Shown: positions 47,406-60,535 of the stretch, in pieces
How positions within the stretch are numbered: position 1 is the stretch's first letter
Layout of the letters: every line of letters starts with the position of its first letter
NCBI GenBank assembly: GCA_020091685.1
Contig: CM034603.1
Coordinates: forward strand, 7,761,683-7,825,682
Direction: 5' to 3'
Source of the DNA: Lutjanus erythropterus
Taxonomy: Eukaryota > Chordata > Actinopteri > Lutjaniformes > Lutjanidae
DNA: 64,000 nt
Notes under the pieces: model-generated
Database searches by the model: none
What the model was told of the DNA's origin: nothing
The model's input: the letters and a program-made list of their open reading frames with translations, nothing else
Position numbers and translations under genes: made by a program

Positions 47406-48399
47406 GAGTAAAAGTACCAAAGTATCATCAGTAAAATATGAGAGTATCAAAAGAACTCATTATGCAGAATGGCCAGATCAGTGAATTTTTATATTCGTTT
47501 TTGGATAGTTTCTGTCAAGCTGTTCATACTGCATGTTTCATCTCTCTGTAAAGTAACAAGTAAGCTGTCAAATGATTTTAGTAACATAAATAGTTTGAAA
47601 TGTTTTTAATTGTAAGTATAAAGAAGCATAAAACAAAAGTATTAAGTACAAATCTCTTGTTGCTCTTCTCTCTTCTGTCTCTGTTAGCCTTTACATACGT
47701 TGTAGATATATAGTTATATTTTGTACCAATTAAACTGTTTAACCCTTTCAATTTAAATGATTAGAGTCTGTCTGATAAGTGAAGCCATCTAGTTTGCTTG
47801 TTATTAAAGAAGCTTCATGTCTACAGGCGCCGTTATCGCTGCTGTCCCACTTTCTAATTACAATGTTTTAAAAAAAAAAGGCCCCATATTTACACATATA
47901 CACACACACACATCTGACAGCCCGCTCAGCTGGAACGTTAGATGTCTTATCGGCCAATTAACCCACAAGGTGACCCGAACGAGGTTATGTCATCTCTGAT
48001 CACATGCTACTTGTGTGCGCTTAACAACATTATGTATGTTAATGCTGTGCGCGCTTGTGTGGGAATGTGCCTGGAGGGAGGTGGGAGGAGGAAAACAGAG
48101 GGAGACACTGAGTAAAGAAAGCAAAAAAAAAAAAAAAAAAAGGGAAAATAGTTAAAGAGAGGGAGGATTTCAAAGAGGGAGAGAAAAAATAACCTTTGAA
48201 ATAATTCTCTCTTCCTTTTCTCTCCAATTTCCCCATTTTTCAAACACTGGGTTTATCCCATTTGCCCATTATGAAACTTAGAGACAAAAGCTTTCTAATC
48301 CTGGCTCTTCTGCACTGCCTTTGATGGCTGGCTGTGTATGTAAGTCAATGAGTGCGTATGTGTGTGTTTGACTGCTATATTAGTGTGCTGGATTGTGCC

Positions 48400-48400
<1 letters not shown>

Positions 48401-48431
<31 letters not shown>
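48401..48431. repeat. (GT)n microsatellite
   Basis: A GT run of about 31 bp in a TG-rich stretch. Confidence 0.9.
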
Positions 48432-48435
<4 letters not shown>

Positions 48436-48814
48436 CTTGGCATTAGCTATTGCTGCTCTAAGCTGCGTGCTGAGCTATCCTACAGCACTCATGGTGTGTG
48501 CGCGCGTTTGTATCCGTGCAAACCTGCGAGTGTTTGTGTGTTTATGTTAGATTAGACTGAACTGAAAATTATCTCCACGGGGACGTCGGGCTGTTGCTGC
48601 ATCAAGAAGAAGATACATCAAAGAGAAGCGGGTTGTACATAAGAGCAGAGCAAACAGGGCTTCTGTACGTGGCCCAGAAAGTTCTCGCAACTGTTAGAAA
48701 AATTAAAATTAAAATGTCGAAAAGCGTTGATTTAAAGGCAGAAAACATATGTTGAGGACATATCAAAAGCAGCAAAAGTATAAATTAATATCCAGGAAGT
48801 ATCGTCTCTTCTGA

Positions 48815-48826
48815 CCCCCCCCCCCC
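48815..48826. repeat. (C)12 homopolymer
   Basis: Twelve consecutive cytosines, uncommon in this AT-rich intron. Its length may be affected by sequencing or assembly error. Confidence 0.9.
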
Positions 48827-49839
48827 AACTCAGCTTTACAATGATGTGGGAATAAAACTTTGCCCCAAACAAAAAGATAACAAAAACAAGATCTGGTCCC
48901 AGGAAACCATCACTGTCAAGGAAACATGAAACTTGGTTGCCGTTGGCTACAGATAATCTACATCGATAAGCCCCGCCTCTGCCCTCATCCCTCTAGACCC
49001 TCGCTGTGACTTCATTCTCTCACATCACATCTTTCTCACGTTAATCATCTGTGTTTCTTCTTTCACACACACCCTCACACACATTTTTAGGGTTAGTGAG
49101 CTTAGTGTGTTTCTGTGTGTGTGTGTGTCTGTGCCTAAAGCATGCCTTTAGGCTAAAACGCTGGTTACACACGAAAACCAAAGCAGCTGGACCAGTTAGA
49201 GGAAAGGATTCATCACAGCAGGAGGAAGCTCTTACAGTGCATTCAAGATGGCTGCTCTTGTTAAATACCGCCCTATGACAATGCATAGAAAAACAGTTTT
49301 GCTTAAGGTGCTATATGTGTAGCATTATAAGCCGCGTAAGCCATGTGTCATATATGCCAGCTGATGAAGGACTGGACCAGTGGCAGACTCAGACTGTCTG
49401 AGGGCCAGGGGCGAAAAAAAAATAAAAAGGGAACCAGCTGTACACAGTGGGGCACCAGCACGCTGAAAGTCATGATGCATTCATGGTGAAATAGTTCCAA
49501 TAACTGCTTTAGATTAAATTGTTTTATTATGTGACCTAAAGTACAACAACTACTACACTTCTGTAATAAAAACAAACCTAATTTTCTTGCATTCTCCACT
49601 AGAAGGTTTCCCCAGAAGGCACTTTATATTTATATGTTCACTGGAGGGGCACCCTAAAGGGAACTTTATAATGTTTTGTCCACTGGCAATCCTTCCATTT
49701 TCATATAAATTTTGATTTTCAAAAAGATTTCAAAACTATTTCAAAAAGTTTTAAAAATGTCTTACTGGCATCGTAATATGTTAGACATAATAAGAATAAT
49801 AATTAAGTGTGTGGATTTTTAATTTTGTTTTTATGTTTA

Positions 49840-49945
49840 TTTGTACAGGGACAAGTATGTAGCATAAATCAGTGCCCCACACATCGGCATTTATAGCCGA
49901 AGCTAATTTGCAAATGCCCGTCCCTAGTGTGGCCTTTAAGATATA
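49840..49945. repeat. dispersed fish repeat fragment
   Basis: The phrase tttgtacagggacaagtatg ... cacatcggcatttatagccg, aagctaatttgcaaatgccc, gtccctagtg is a recognisable scattered element in fish DNA. It is partial and non-coding. Confidence 0.4.
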
Positions 49946-50199
49946 AAAGATTCAGCAACAAATACACAAGACACAGGACAAAACACAAACAACAAGAGAA
50001 ATACCGACAGAACAATACAAGACACAAGCTACCAAATTTGTATCCATGTTATGTTTAATGTTATCTTTTTATGTTCTTTTATTGGTAGTTGAATATTTAA
50101 TATTTAATGTAGATGTAACTTCTTAATAAGTTCAATGATGGGTGGGCACTGATTTTGCATTAGCTGATATAATATATCTACTAGGAATGCCAAGGAGAG

Positions 50200-50540
50200 G
50201 ACACTTTCCTTACAGTTATTAAACTCGTAGACTCACAATTCAGTCACTAAACACTTCATTTAATAGAAACTAAGAACAGTCTCACAGCCTTTGCTGCTAA
50301 AACTAGATGGAAAGAATAGAGTTGTGTTTTAAACTCTATTACCGAGCCAATCAAAAGTCTACAGGGTCATGTTGGTGTGGAGATATTGTGTGCTTATTAT
50401 TCAGGAGAATGGGATGAAAAAATGTAAGGGGCATTAGTTTGTAAGCAGCCTTTTTTTTGTCACTGTTCAAGCAAATCCCCATCAGTAGGTGGCAAATCTC
50501 TGATCGTCTGGTAGTGCAAGAGTAATAAATGTGTGACAAC
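50200..50540. repeat. dispersed repeat, shorter copy (related to 40500-41560)
   Basis: Shares cagtcactaaacacttcatt, tagaaactaagaacagtctc, aggagaatgggatgaaaaaa and 'tcactgttcaagca' with 41170-41440 in the same order. Confidence 0.5.
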
Positions 50541-51062
50541 ACCGGTATTACCACTTACACCGGACATTTTTACAAGCAAAGTTGATGATCAATATCTGCG
50601 ACGTTAGTTTTTTAGAGCTTGTCCTCACTTTGAATAAACCAGTGCCTAGAAGGTTGGTTCATTATTAAATTTCAAGTTGTCATGACTGTCAAACATTCTC
50701 ACACTGACCCTAACAACTATAGCTGACGTCCACAGACAAGTTGTAAAGTAGCACTAATGTTAAAGCTAAGTGTAGCACCGGCTAACACCTTCAAACTGAA
50801 TAACAGAATACTTACTTTTATTTCTGTGAGACTGCACACCTCATGACTGTTTGGTGATGGTGGAGCTCCGTACTAGATGTCAAACAACATGAGTTGTGTC
50901 TGGCTGTGGTTAGCCTACAGCTTTACATTTGAAATCTGACTCCTGCTACTCTGTGCTGAGACTCTGCTGCTGCTGTACAGAGCTGACACTTTTAGTTTAT
51001 AATAAATCTTTTTCACAGCTGCCATATTGATATGAAAGATAACGCTTTTCTATTTACATAAT

Positions 51063-51535
51063 TACATAATACATAATAGGTTGTAATTACTGGGTAATGT
51101 ATTTGGAATTTCTTAGGAATTACCCTAAAACGACCCAAATTACTCCCCAGATTTCATGGTTATTTATGTGATAATTAGCAAGTACCATTTTCATGTAGTG
51201 GGTGGTAATTATCAATAATGTACTGGAAATTTCCTGGAAATTACCAACAAATTACCCCAAAATTTCATTATGTGATAACGAGCAAGTAACATTTTCATGT
51301 AGTTGGTGGTGATTCCAGAGCAACATATTTGAAATTTCTCAGAATTTACCTGCAAGTTACTCCAATATTGCATGTGTATGTGATAATTCGCAAGTGTTGT
51401 TTTCATGCAAATAGGCGGGTTTGTAATTACCAGCAACAACATGAAAATGGTACTTGCTAATTCTCACATAATTAACCATTAAATTTGGAGGTAATTTGTT
51501 GGTAATTTCTATGAAATTCTAAAAATAATACTTGA
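51063..51535. repeat. ~105-bp tandem satellite with terminal inverted unit
   Basis: The word tgtgataa recurs at 51167, 51271 and 51379 (spacing 104 and 108). Each is followed by agcaagtaccattttcatgt-like sequence, a ggtggtaattatca-like block and gaaattaccaacaaattacc-like sequence. From about 51425 the unit is present in reverse complement (acatgaaaatggtacttgct, aggtaatttgttggtaattt). It comprises about three direct units plus one inverted unit. Confidence 0.75.
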
Positions 51536-52369
51536 TAATAAGATCTATGTTACCATGACATGATAGGACCTGGAAATTGAGGCGTGACCATAGAGTAAAT
51601 ACAAGTATTGGCAATGATAGTAATTAAGGTCCTGTTCCATTTTGTGTAGCACAATAGCAGCATCCTGACACTGTTTGACCTGAATAGAACAGAACCTTGG
51701 TTGTACCACTGCTAACAGCTGTGTTTACCCTACTTTCCATATCAGTATGGCTGCCGTGAAAAAAGGTCTGTAGCGTTTGTCATCTGACTAAGTATTGATG
51801 ACACACTTAGATGAGGCCAGTGGGCAAGTAATGTAATCAGTGTATGTCCGAACGCTATGTAACAACTACTGCAGCAACAAGACTGTAGTCTATAATATAA
51901 AAACAAACACATTCTAGAATGTAATTTTCATTATTTAACGTCAGTCAGACACTTCTGAGTTGAGGTAATATTGAAAACGTAATGTGATGTCTGTCTGTGA
52001 GTTCATGCTGGATGTCAAATGAGGCCGACAGTCCTTGACGCAGGAAGGTTGCTATGGTTACCCTACACAGCCACAAGTATGCAGATATTAAAGAATAAAT
52101 AATGAGCATTACACCCGTATGCAGCTATTGAGCATCTCATTCCAAAACCACAGACTTTGATATGATGCTGCTGTAACTCAGTGCAATCTCTCATTCAGCA
52201 TTTCTTTCATCAGTCTGTCTGAAAAAACTGAAGCGTGGAAATGGTGTGGGTTAAAGGCTGCTAGAAACATAAATATTGAATAAACATCAATATGTTTTTA
52301 GTTTATGTTTTTTAAAGAAACATCATCCCTAACTAGACATATGAACATATGAACCACATACTGTTGAGA

Positions 52370-52690
52370 AGGCTTTATTTTTATTTTAGTTATTAGTGTT
52401 GTTACAGATGTCTGGGATTTTGAACAATGTTTTCTTGCTTCTGGTTTCACCTTGGCTCTTTAGAACAGCCTCCATTTTTCTGGGAAAGCCTTTCATTAGA
52501 TTTTAGAACAGTAAGACCATTAGTGAGGTCGGACAGTGATGTTGGGTGATAAGGTCTGGCTTGCACTTGGTGGTTCAGATCCCAGAGGTGTTGGATGGGG
52601 TTGAGGGCAGTGCTCCGTACAGGTGGAGTTCCTCCACACCAAAATCATTTATTTATGGAGCAGGATTTGTGCTTTGTCAAGAAATGTAAC
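52370..52690 (-). repeat. degenerate interspersed element
   Basis: Contains tcccagaggtgttggatggg, gttgagggcagtgctccgta and caggtggagttcctccacac, a phrase known from many fish repeats. Borders and class were not established. No intact protein is present. Confidence 0.4.
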
Positions 52691-52924
52691 ACAGCCAGTG
52701 GCCTGGTGGCCTTTTCTCACGCTCTCTCTCCCTTTCCCATCATATCTTTAGCTTCTCTGTAAATTAAAGCCATAAAACCCCCCACCCCAAACAAAAAAGA
52801 AAAAGAAAAGTATAATGGCTAAAACTGTAAAACAGTGCAAAAATGACAGTCAGCGTAAAGCGCCATGTTCTGAAGCGACACATTACTATATCACTAATAA
52901 ATCTATTCACTTTCATTCTGATTA

Positions 52925-53195
52925 AAGTCAAGTTTAGTTTTTTAGTCCACAAAACACTGCTGGAGTTTCACAGGAAAACAGCTTTGCAGAATCTCCCAAA
53001 CAACTTAAGAAAATGGTGACCAGAAAAAAACATAAAATACTGCTTGTCTGGCAAAATCCAGGCCTACTAAAGCCCCAACACTGGTCACCATTCTTTTTAA
53101 TCTGCAAGGCAGTTTTCCTGTGAAACTCTTTTTTTTGTGGAATATTAAATCTGACCTTCAATCGACATGAAGGTGAGTAGATAATGACTGAATTT
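52925..53195. repeat. short foldback/MITE element
   Basis: The left half has agtttcacaggaaaacagct, then aaaatggtgaccag. The right half has ctggtcaccattctttttaa and gcagttttcctgtgaaactc. They are reverse complements around about 53030. The ending ggtgagtagataatgactga is a common terminus. A partial copy lies at 6335-6475. Confidence 0.6.
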
Positions 53196-53886
53196 TCATT
53201 TATGCATAAACAGATGCCTCTATATGACCTACACAAGCAAACAAGACTATGTATAGTACATAGCATTGGTTCCCAACCTGGAGGGGGCGGCAAAAGTCAC
53301 AGGAGGTCCCTAAGACTTTGCCAGCTCTGAAGTTGTCAAAATTACATTTTAACAGTATAACCAAAATTACAATTTATATGAAAGTATGTAAAAGTATATA
53401 CATTTTTTGTCCTCACTCATAAATAATAGGCTAATTAATAAGCTTGGCGTTATATTTTGTGGTTATGGCTGTGAAAACACTACTGCTTTTGTCCACAGGG
53501 GGCTCCAAAATCAGCAGAATATGAAAGTTCTGTTATGTAGCTTTAGATTGACTTGTTTGTGTAATTATATGGTAAGCATTGTGTGGCTATGAAATAAGGG
53601 TCATATGTATCTGAGGGCCAGTATGTGAACACTGTAATATATTTGGTGCATTCTCGCTATTAAAACACCACCTGCTGGCAGATAGTAAATATGAATTACA
53701 GCTATGGTTTTCACGTTATTGCTGAATGCTGTCACCCCAAAGGAACAGTCATTTTAGTTTGGAATCATTTAGATGTAAAATCTGTTTATTTAATTTGTCT
53801 TCCTTTCATTTGATCCATCTTCAACCTTCATCTGTGCCTTTCTTTTACTCTGAGCATTTTGAATCAGGGTTACAGTAGGAGACTAG

Positions 53887-54219
<333 letters not shown>

Positions 54220-54972
54220 TAACTCACCCTTTTGCTCATACACACATAGACACACACCCACACACATGCATATTTTGGCTCTTATTCAGTTAGAAATGGT
54301 GACTTCCAGTAAAGAGAGAGCTTAATCAAAACACACATGACAACATACTTCCCCACTGTGTCCTCTAGTGTATGGATAGGAATGCAGATATTTGACTTTT
54401 CTACTGAAGTTCCACTGAACAGAACATTGTTTCTGGAGAGGTACGCTGCTGTTGAGTCTTTCAAGTGGGATTTTTCAGTGCTTCACCGACTAAAAACAAG
54501 ATTCCAGAGGACTTACCAAAGAGTGAGTGGGTGAGTGTGTGTGCACACCTGAAAATATTGTTGATGGTCACACAACAGACCAATAGAGAAATAATACAGC
54601 AACGATTCCACAGTGTTTTTTGTGTTTATTTAGTTATTTAGTCCATATTTAAAGTCCCCCTCCACTCATTTTATTTATTTTATTTGTGTTCCCGTTGTTG
54701 AATATTTGAACTTTGCTATCTAGAATGGTATGTGTGTAGAGTTTGAGACTACAAGGATTTTTTTATATTAATCTGCTAAAAGTCTGTGCTCAATGAAAAA
54801 TTGATTTTAAAGGGGCGGGCCTACGAGCACGATTTGTGACATCACAGCTAGTTTGGAAGTCAATTTGCAACTTATACAAGCGTTACATAAAAAGTTGAAA
54901 CTTTAAAAATGTAGAAAACTTGCATGTTCATAGATTATGGAATTTTAATGAGGCAGGAGTAGATGCCTTTTA

Positions 54973-55496
54973 AAGGGACAGTTCACCCCAAAATGATGAA
55001 CACATATTTTCCCTTGGCCTGTAGTGCTATTTATCTATTTAGTTTTTGTTGGTTTGAGTTGCAGATATTTTAAGATATCATCCATACAGATGTCTGCCTT
55101 CTCTCCCATATAATGGGACTAAATGGCACAAATCCGGTGGTGCTCAAAATACCCAAAAAATATAATTGAAAAATCATGACCCACTTACTCAAGTTAATCA
55201 GACTCTCGCAGACCTTGTTATGAACAGTTTTATAGGATTTATGTTCTCTGTTAGAAAGAAAGTAGTTTTGATAGATTCTAAAGTAGTTCCAGTAGATTCT
55301 ACTGCAGAAGTCGTCCCTACATGAAACTGCTCACAACAAGGACTATTGGATTATTTTGAGCAACCGAGTAATGAATAATGGAAAGAGACGCTGGTTTGGA
55401 ATTTACCAATTAGAATTTTATCTCAAACTCTGTAACTGTAAATAGGCTAGGGGAAAAATATGTATTTTTGATTTTGGGGTAAACTAATGTATAAAG
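54973..55496. mobile_element. MITE, uninterrupted copy
   Basis: The left end aaagggacagttcaccccaa, then aacacatattttccc, and the right end ggggaaaaatatgtattttt, gattttggggtaaact are inverted repeats of about 35 bp. The interior matches 46152-46580 (tgtagtgctatttatctatt, ctgccttctctcccatataa, agaaagaaagtagttttgat, ggaaagagacgctgg). The element is about 520 bp and non-coding. Confidence 0.65.
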
Positions 55497-55639
55497 TGTA
55501 CTTATTTGCAGAAAAAAACTTATCAGACACATTAATGTTCCAAGCAGACTGTTTTTATAAATGTCTTAATACATGTCTGAAGGGAGGTTTTAATATTCCA
55601 GTAGAACAGTGTCAGTGATAAAGGTCAACATGTTAGGAT

Positions 55640-55935
55640 GTACCCTTATTTGAAGATCAAGGCCAAGCCTGTGTCTGCATGGAAAATATAAAGCTACAGC
55701 CAGCAGTCAGTTATCTTAGCTTAGCCTGGCTCTGTTTGAAGAGAACAAAATCCACCTACCAGCATCTCTAAATCTCACCGATTAAATGTTATATTTTGTT
55801 TGTTTAATTGCACACAAATCCAGGTGTAAAAACAACACGTTGTGGTTTTACAGGGTGTTATGTGTCTTCTTGGCAGTCACTTCCTGGTTCCCTCAAACAC
55901 CCAGTGATGAAAAGACTCCAAGATGGGAAACACGC
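55640..55935 (+). repeat. dispersed fish repeat
   Basis: Contains cagttatcttagcttagcct, aacaaaatccacctaccagc, atgttatattttgtttgttt, acacgttgtggttttacagg and gcagtcacttcctggttccc. The order matches the split copy at 30000-30760. The type is very common in fish. Confidence 0.55.
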
Positions 55936-56749
55936 CATCTCCTCTGTAGCTGTATGCACATGTGGGAGTTGATGTTGCTCTGTGACACAGAGTACTGAGA
56001 ACAAATCTAAAGCAAGCACAAGAGGGGAACTCTTGAAGTTGACAAAAAGCAGCAGATGTCTCTTTGCTTAGACTTGTATAATAGCTGCATGTCACTATTG
56101 TATAGCACATGTGTTGTTTTCTTTCTGTCTCTTGTTTTCTTGTTCATCATGTTCCTGCTCTGTTCCTTTAAGAATGCAGCGGTTGTTGGTGTATTTTAGA
56201 AGGAAGCGAAAAGGAAATGATTCATGTCCAAGGTGCCAATCACAACTGCCTCAAATTTTGAGACGCACCAGGTCCATGAACCTGTTGTAATTACATAAAG
56301 ACAGAGGTTTGAGGGTGTGTGCATATGATTGCGAGGACTGGAGCAAGAATCATGCAGCCAGTTTTACTCTTTTTTATCTTAACATAAATCCAGCAACATA
56401 CAGAAGATATTTTACATAAAGATATACAACCTCAGCCAATTTGTGTACATTCAACCAGTTAAACTAATTTATACTTTGGCAGAGATTAAGAGACACACAG
56501 GGGGGATGGACGCACTGCAAAGCACTGCTATTAAACTGGCCCTCTGCCTACCTTCTGTTTTGCACCCATGTTAACCAACTTGGCTCTTCAGATAGAGTGT
56601 GCTTGTAATTGCAGTAGTACTTTCAGCATCTATTTTTTCTGTGAGTGAATCTAGCAAGAAAACACTCTGATAATCTATTATACATTATATATTATATGAT
56701 TATATCAATGATCTGATTCTAATAAATGATGAAATATGCATCCCATGTT

Positions 56750-57110
56750 TTCCAAACACTTTTGATTTCTCTGCCACTCTCCCTCCTGTTCTTCCAGTGA
56801 TATTTGGCTTATATAACAGCAGTTTCCCATTGGAAAACACTGTCTGATGGCAAGGTAAAGCAGTGGAAATATTCTAAATATAGTGCACACATAAACTGAT
56901 ATTGACTTTTTTAGGTGGGCTTTCTTTGCTGCTGACCCTGTCCACAGCAGTACATAGCTTAGCTTCCTACAAATGTACTCCTCTGCTTCCCCAAACTGAG
57001 GGTCAACCACCATCTACTGTAGGTAACACATATCACTGTAGGTACTGTAGGTAATACATATCATACATAATACACCATTTCAAATGATCCAAACTATGGC
57101 TATAAAGATC
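56750..57110. repeat. palindromic element, one arm only (copy C)
   Basis: Matches the right arm of the 7960-8665 and 12595-13180 elements: ataacagcagtttcccattg, ttgctgctgaccctgtccac, agcagtacatagcttagctt, tactcctctgcttccccaaa and a terminus ttcaaatgatccaaactatg. The tgtaggta block is locally duplicated at 57018-57055. Confidence 0.55.
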
Positions 57111-58069
57111 TGATGCCACTGGACATCTTTATTGAGGGGAACCTCCGTCACACATGTGCAGCTGTCTGAGCTCCACCAAACTCTATATTAAACGGCATCA
57201 ACTCCTCATTATGCACACTTAACCCAACTCTGAATGTAGGCGTGATCCTGCAGTCTGTCCTCCTGTCCTTTAGAGCTGTCATCGCTCAGCGTCTCAGAGA
57301 AATACGGTTCCGTCTGTCTCTTCAATGTCAACTCAATTCAGCTCAATTGGACTTTATTAATCCCCATGGAGACGATGGATTTGAGGGCAAACAAAGTTCT
57401 TCAAACAGCAATCAGCCAACAGGCATTAAAAATAGAGCGAGAGACGCAAGAGACAGATGACTGATGTTGAAATTGTGTTGAAGAATGAAGTATGGTAGGA
57501 TTTAGAGCAGAGCTGCCAAAACTACAACCCGCAGGCCAAATTGTTTTTTGCCCTTGAGTGAGATGCCTGAATGGTGAAATAATAGACCGGATGCTGAGGG
57601 ATGTGTGTGGCCTACTGCCTGTTCAGTCTCCCACCACTGGATACACCGTGCAGATGTGCTACGGTGTGGTTGATTTATTGTGTTGTTGTTAGAACCCTGC
57701 TTCTGTGACACTAAATCAAGACAAGACTGAAAAAATGACATGACAATGCTTTTGGTAATTGATTAATTGTATTAATAAATTGCTTTTAAAATGATTACCA
57801 AAAACATTTGGACAAGTGAACCTCACCATGTGATGATTTGTCACTTTTTCCAATATTTTACAGATAAAAAATACTTTGATTAATTCAAAACACTTTTAAT
57901 TTAATTTAATTTAATCGTTCAGGTTTTGACTCAGTTATTGTAAGACCTGTTACTTGAGGATCCAATATCCAGCCAAACATCTAATTTTTAAATAAAAATA
58001 ATCAGTTAGATATTCGCTCCACTTAAATGGACAATATTTCTTCAACCTCATTGAAATGAATCTGATTAG

Positions 58070-58840
58070 ATGGATGTGAAATAAAATGAACTGATATGGT
58101 GTTTGTTTACATTCTCTAAAGCATTTAATCAGAACATAACTTTTCTGACTGTTCCCACTTGTTGTCTTATCTGCTGGAAATGTAATTTGGCTTGTTCTGT
58201 TCAGTGGAGGTCCCCTAAGCCAAATGCCCTTTAGATGTCTCATAATCTTATACTTTTTTTGCTTATCCGTAAATGTAAACATCTAAAAGTTTGTAAAACA
58301 TGACAACTTGTGATTCAGCACATAATACTTGGAAATTCAGTATATGTTTTACTGGCAAATCACAAATTATTTGAACAAAATCTCAACTTTTAGAGAAGGT
58401 TTACCCGCTAGAGCATCTCAGAGAAGAACATCTATTTGGTGAAAATCATTGTGGCAACAGAGAAAGTTGATATTTTATTGGTATATTATGCTACTTAGAT
58501 TTGCCGAACTGATATGTAACTCTTTTTAATTCATAAAATATGTTAGGTGGTGTTGTCACATTATACATCAGCTGATAGGGCACAGGCACCTTTAAAGTGA
58601 CAGATTTTTGAGTGGAACTTGGCCTTTGCTTTTCAGTGAATAGCCTGTGATGCCAAATGCCCTTTAAATGTTTATTCATTTCATATTTCATTTTGCTTCT
58701 CAGTAAATGTACACATTTAACAGCTTGTAAAACATGACAACTTGTGATTCAGCATGAAATTTCTCAAAACTCAGTGTAGAACCTTTTGACAAAGTTACAG
58801 TTTTTAGGACAAAATTTCAACTTTTATACGCTGTTTCTTA
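58070..58840. repeat. diverged tandem duplication, ~433-bp period
   Basis: The words gccaaatgcccttta (58219 and 58652) and ttgtaaaacatgacaacttg (58291 and 58725) recur at a spacing of 433-434, with tgattcagca and 'acaaaatttcaacttttag'-like sequence following in both. The first copy is bounded roughly at 58070 and the second ends near 58840. Function is unknown, and the open frames in it are short and dissimilar. Confidence 0.65.
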
Positions 58841-59730
58841 GATACAACCAAGTAACACCAGTTTTGTGAAAGGTGGTTCTGGCAACAACAGACAGATCAA
58901 TTTTATTGTTTTAAGTGAGTGAGGTAGCAAGTTCTTCTATAGGATTTACATCACATATATGTATAACACTAGGTGATTAGTAAAAGGTCTCACAGTGGTG
59001 CTGCTACATATACAGTTTCTCTGTTTCTGTCCCTCCCAGAAAGTCATTCACATTTCTCCCATGTGGGGCAAACATGTGCAGAAATGACATATTGTTTCCA
59101 ACCAGAGAGAAATTGATTGATAGTTTGAATTAAGCATTTACTTATACTGTATATAATAAACTAATATTTACCTGTTTAATGAATAATCAAAGATTTACAC
59201 CCTCTTTACCAGATTGTAAACTCCTTCCAATCAAGCCGGATTGTGCCAGTGAGGTGGTTACATGCAGCATTTTTATTCTGATTAGGTATTATTCAGATTA
59301 TAAGTGGAATATCTTGGTCATGTATATACAGCTTTTGTCATCTAAAGTGAATCAGCTGCAATCGTCTTCATGCTGAAGTACCTTTATCTGGAGCACAAAA
59401 GACTGTGTGTATAAGCACAACAGCCTCATCTCTGTGCAATCTCCTTCACTAAAATGTCTTTTGTTTTTATAGATAGCAGGCAGTCTGCCCTACATTTTCT
59501 CTTTGTCTAGACGGAGGGAAGCAGGGAGGGCTGCAGACACTTAGAGGGGTGATGGGACAGAAAGTGCTGTGGCTGGCATTTAAATAAATCTTGCATCAGT
59601 GCCACCGTAGCCTCCGCACCCTGTTTATTTTGTTGAAAAAGTAGAAGTTAATATTTACATGATAGCATAACTTTTTCTCCAACCACAGCATCAATGTATT
59701 TTCTCTAGTTGAAAAAAAGAACACAAGTGA

Positions 59731-60096
<366 letters not shown>

Positions 60097-60384
60097 TAAA
60101 CGTTACTGAATGTGCAGCAGGGGTTAATATCAGATATTGAAATCACAGTATTTCTCTGGGTCTCTTTCCATAATTTACCCCCTTTTCCGGGACAAATTCC
60201 TCAGGAAACCAGGAATTTTTTTGGCATGTGTTTGCTTGTGTGCCTGGGTGCATCCGTGTGTTCATGCACTGAAAATTTTCATATGCAGCAAACAAAGACA
60301 CCTTTTTACAAACCTCATTAACACTTCTTAAGTAATAAGTATGTACATAGTATGTACATTGATATTTAGAATATTTTCACTACC

Positions 60385-60535
60385 CCAATCATTTAGTTTG
60401 TTTGTGTTATTTTGTGACATTAGCATTTTAATGTTTTGGTCTGTATACACACAATAACACAACAAACTAACCTTCTGAGGCAGCAGTAAACCAGAAACTC
60501 CTGTGTTCTGCGAGGTAAAATACGTGTTATATATA
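60385..60535. repeat. palindromic element, central piece (copy D)
   Basis: Shares tttagtttgtttgtgttatt, acaacaaactaaccttctga and ctcctgtgttctgcgaggta with the centre of the elements at 7960 and 12595. The outer arms are missing. Confidence 0.5.
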
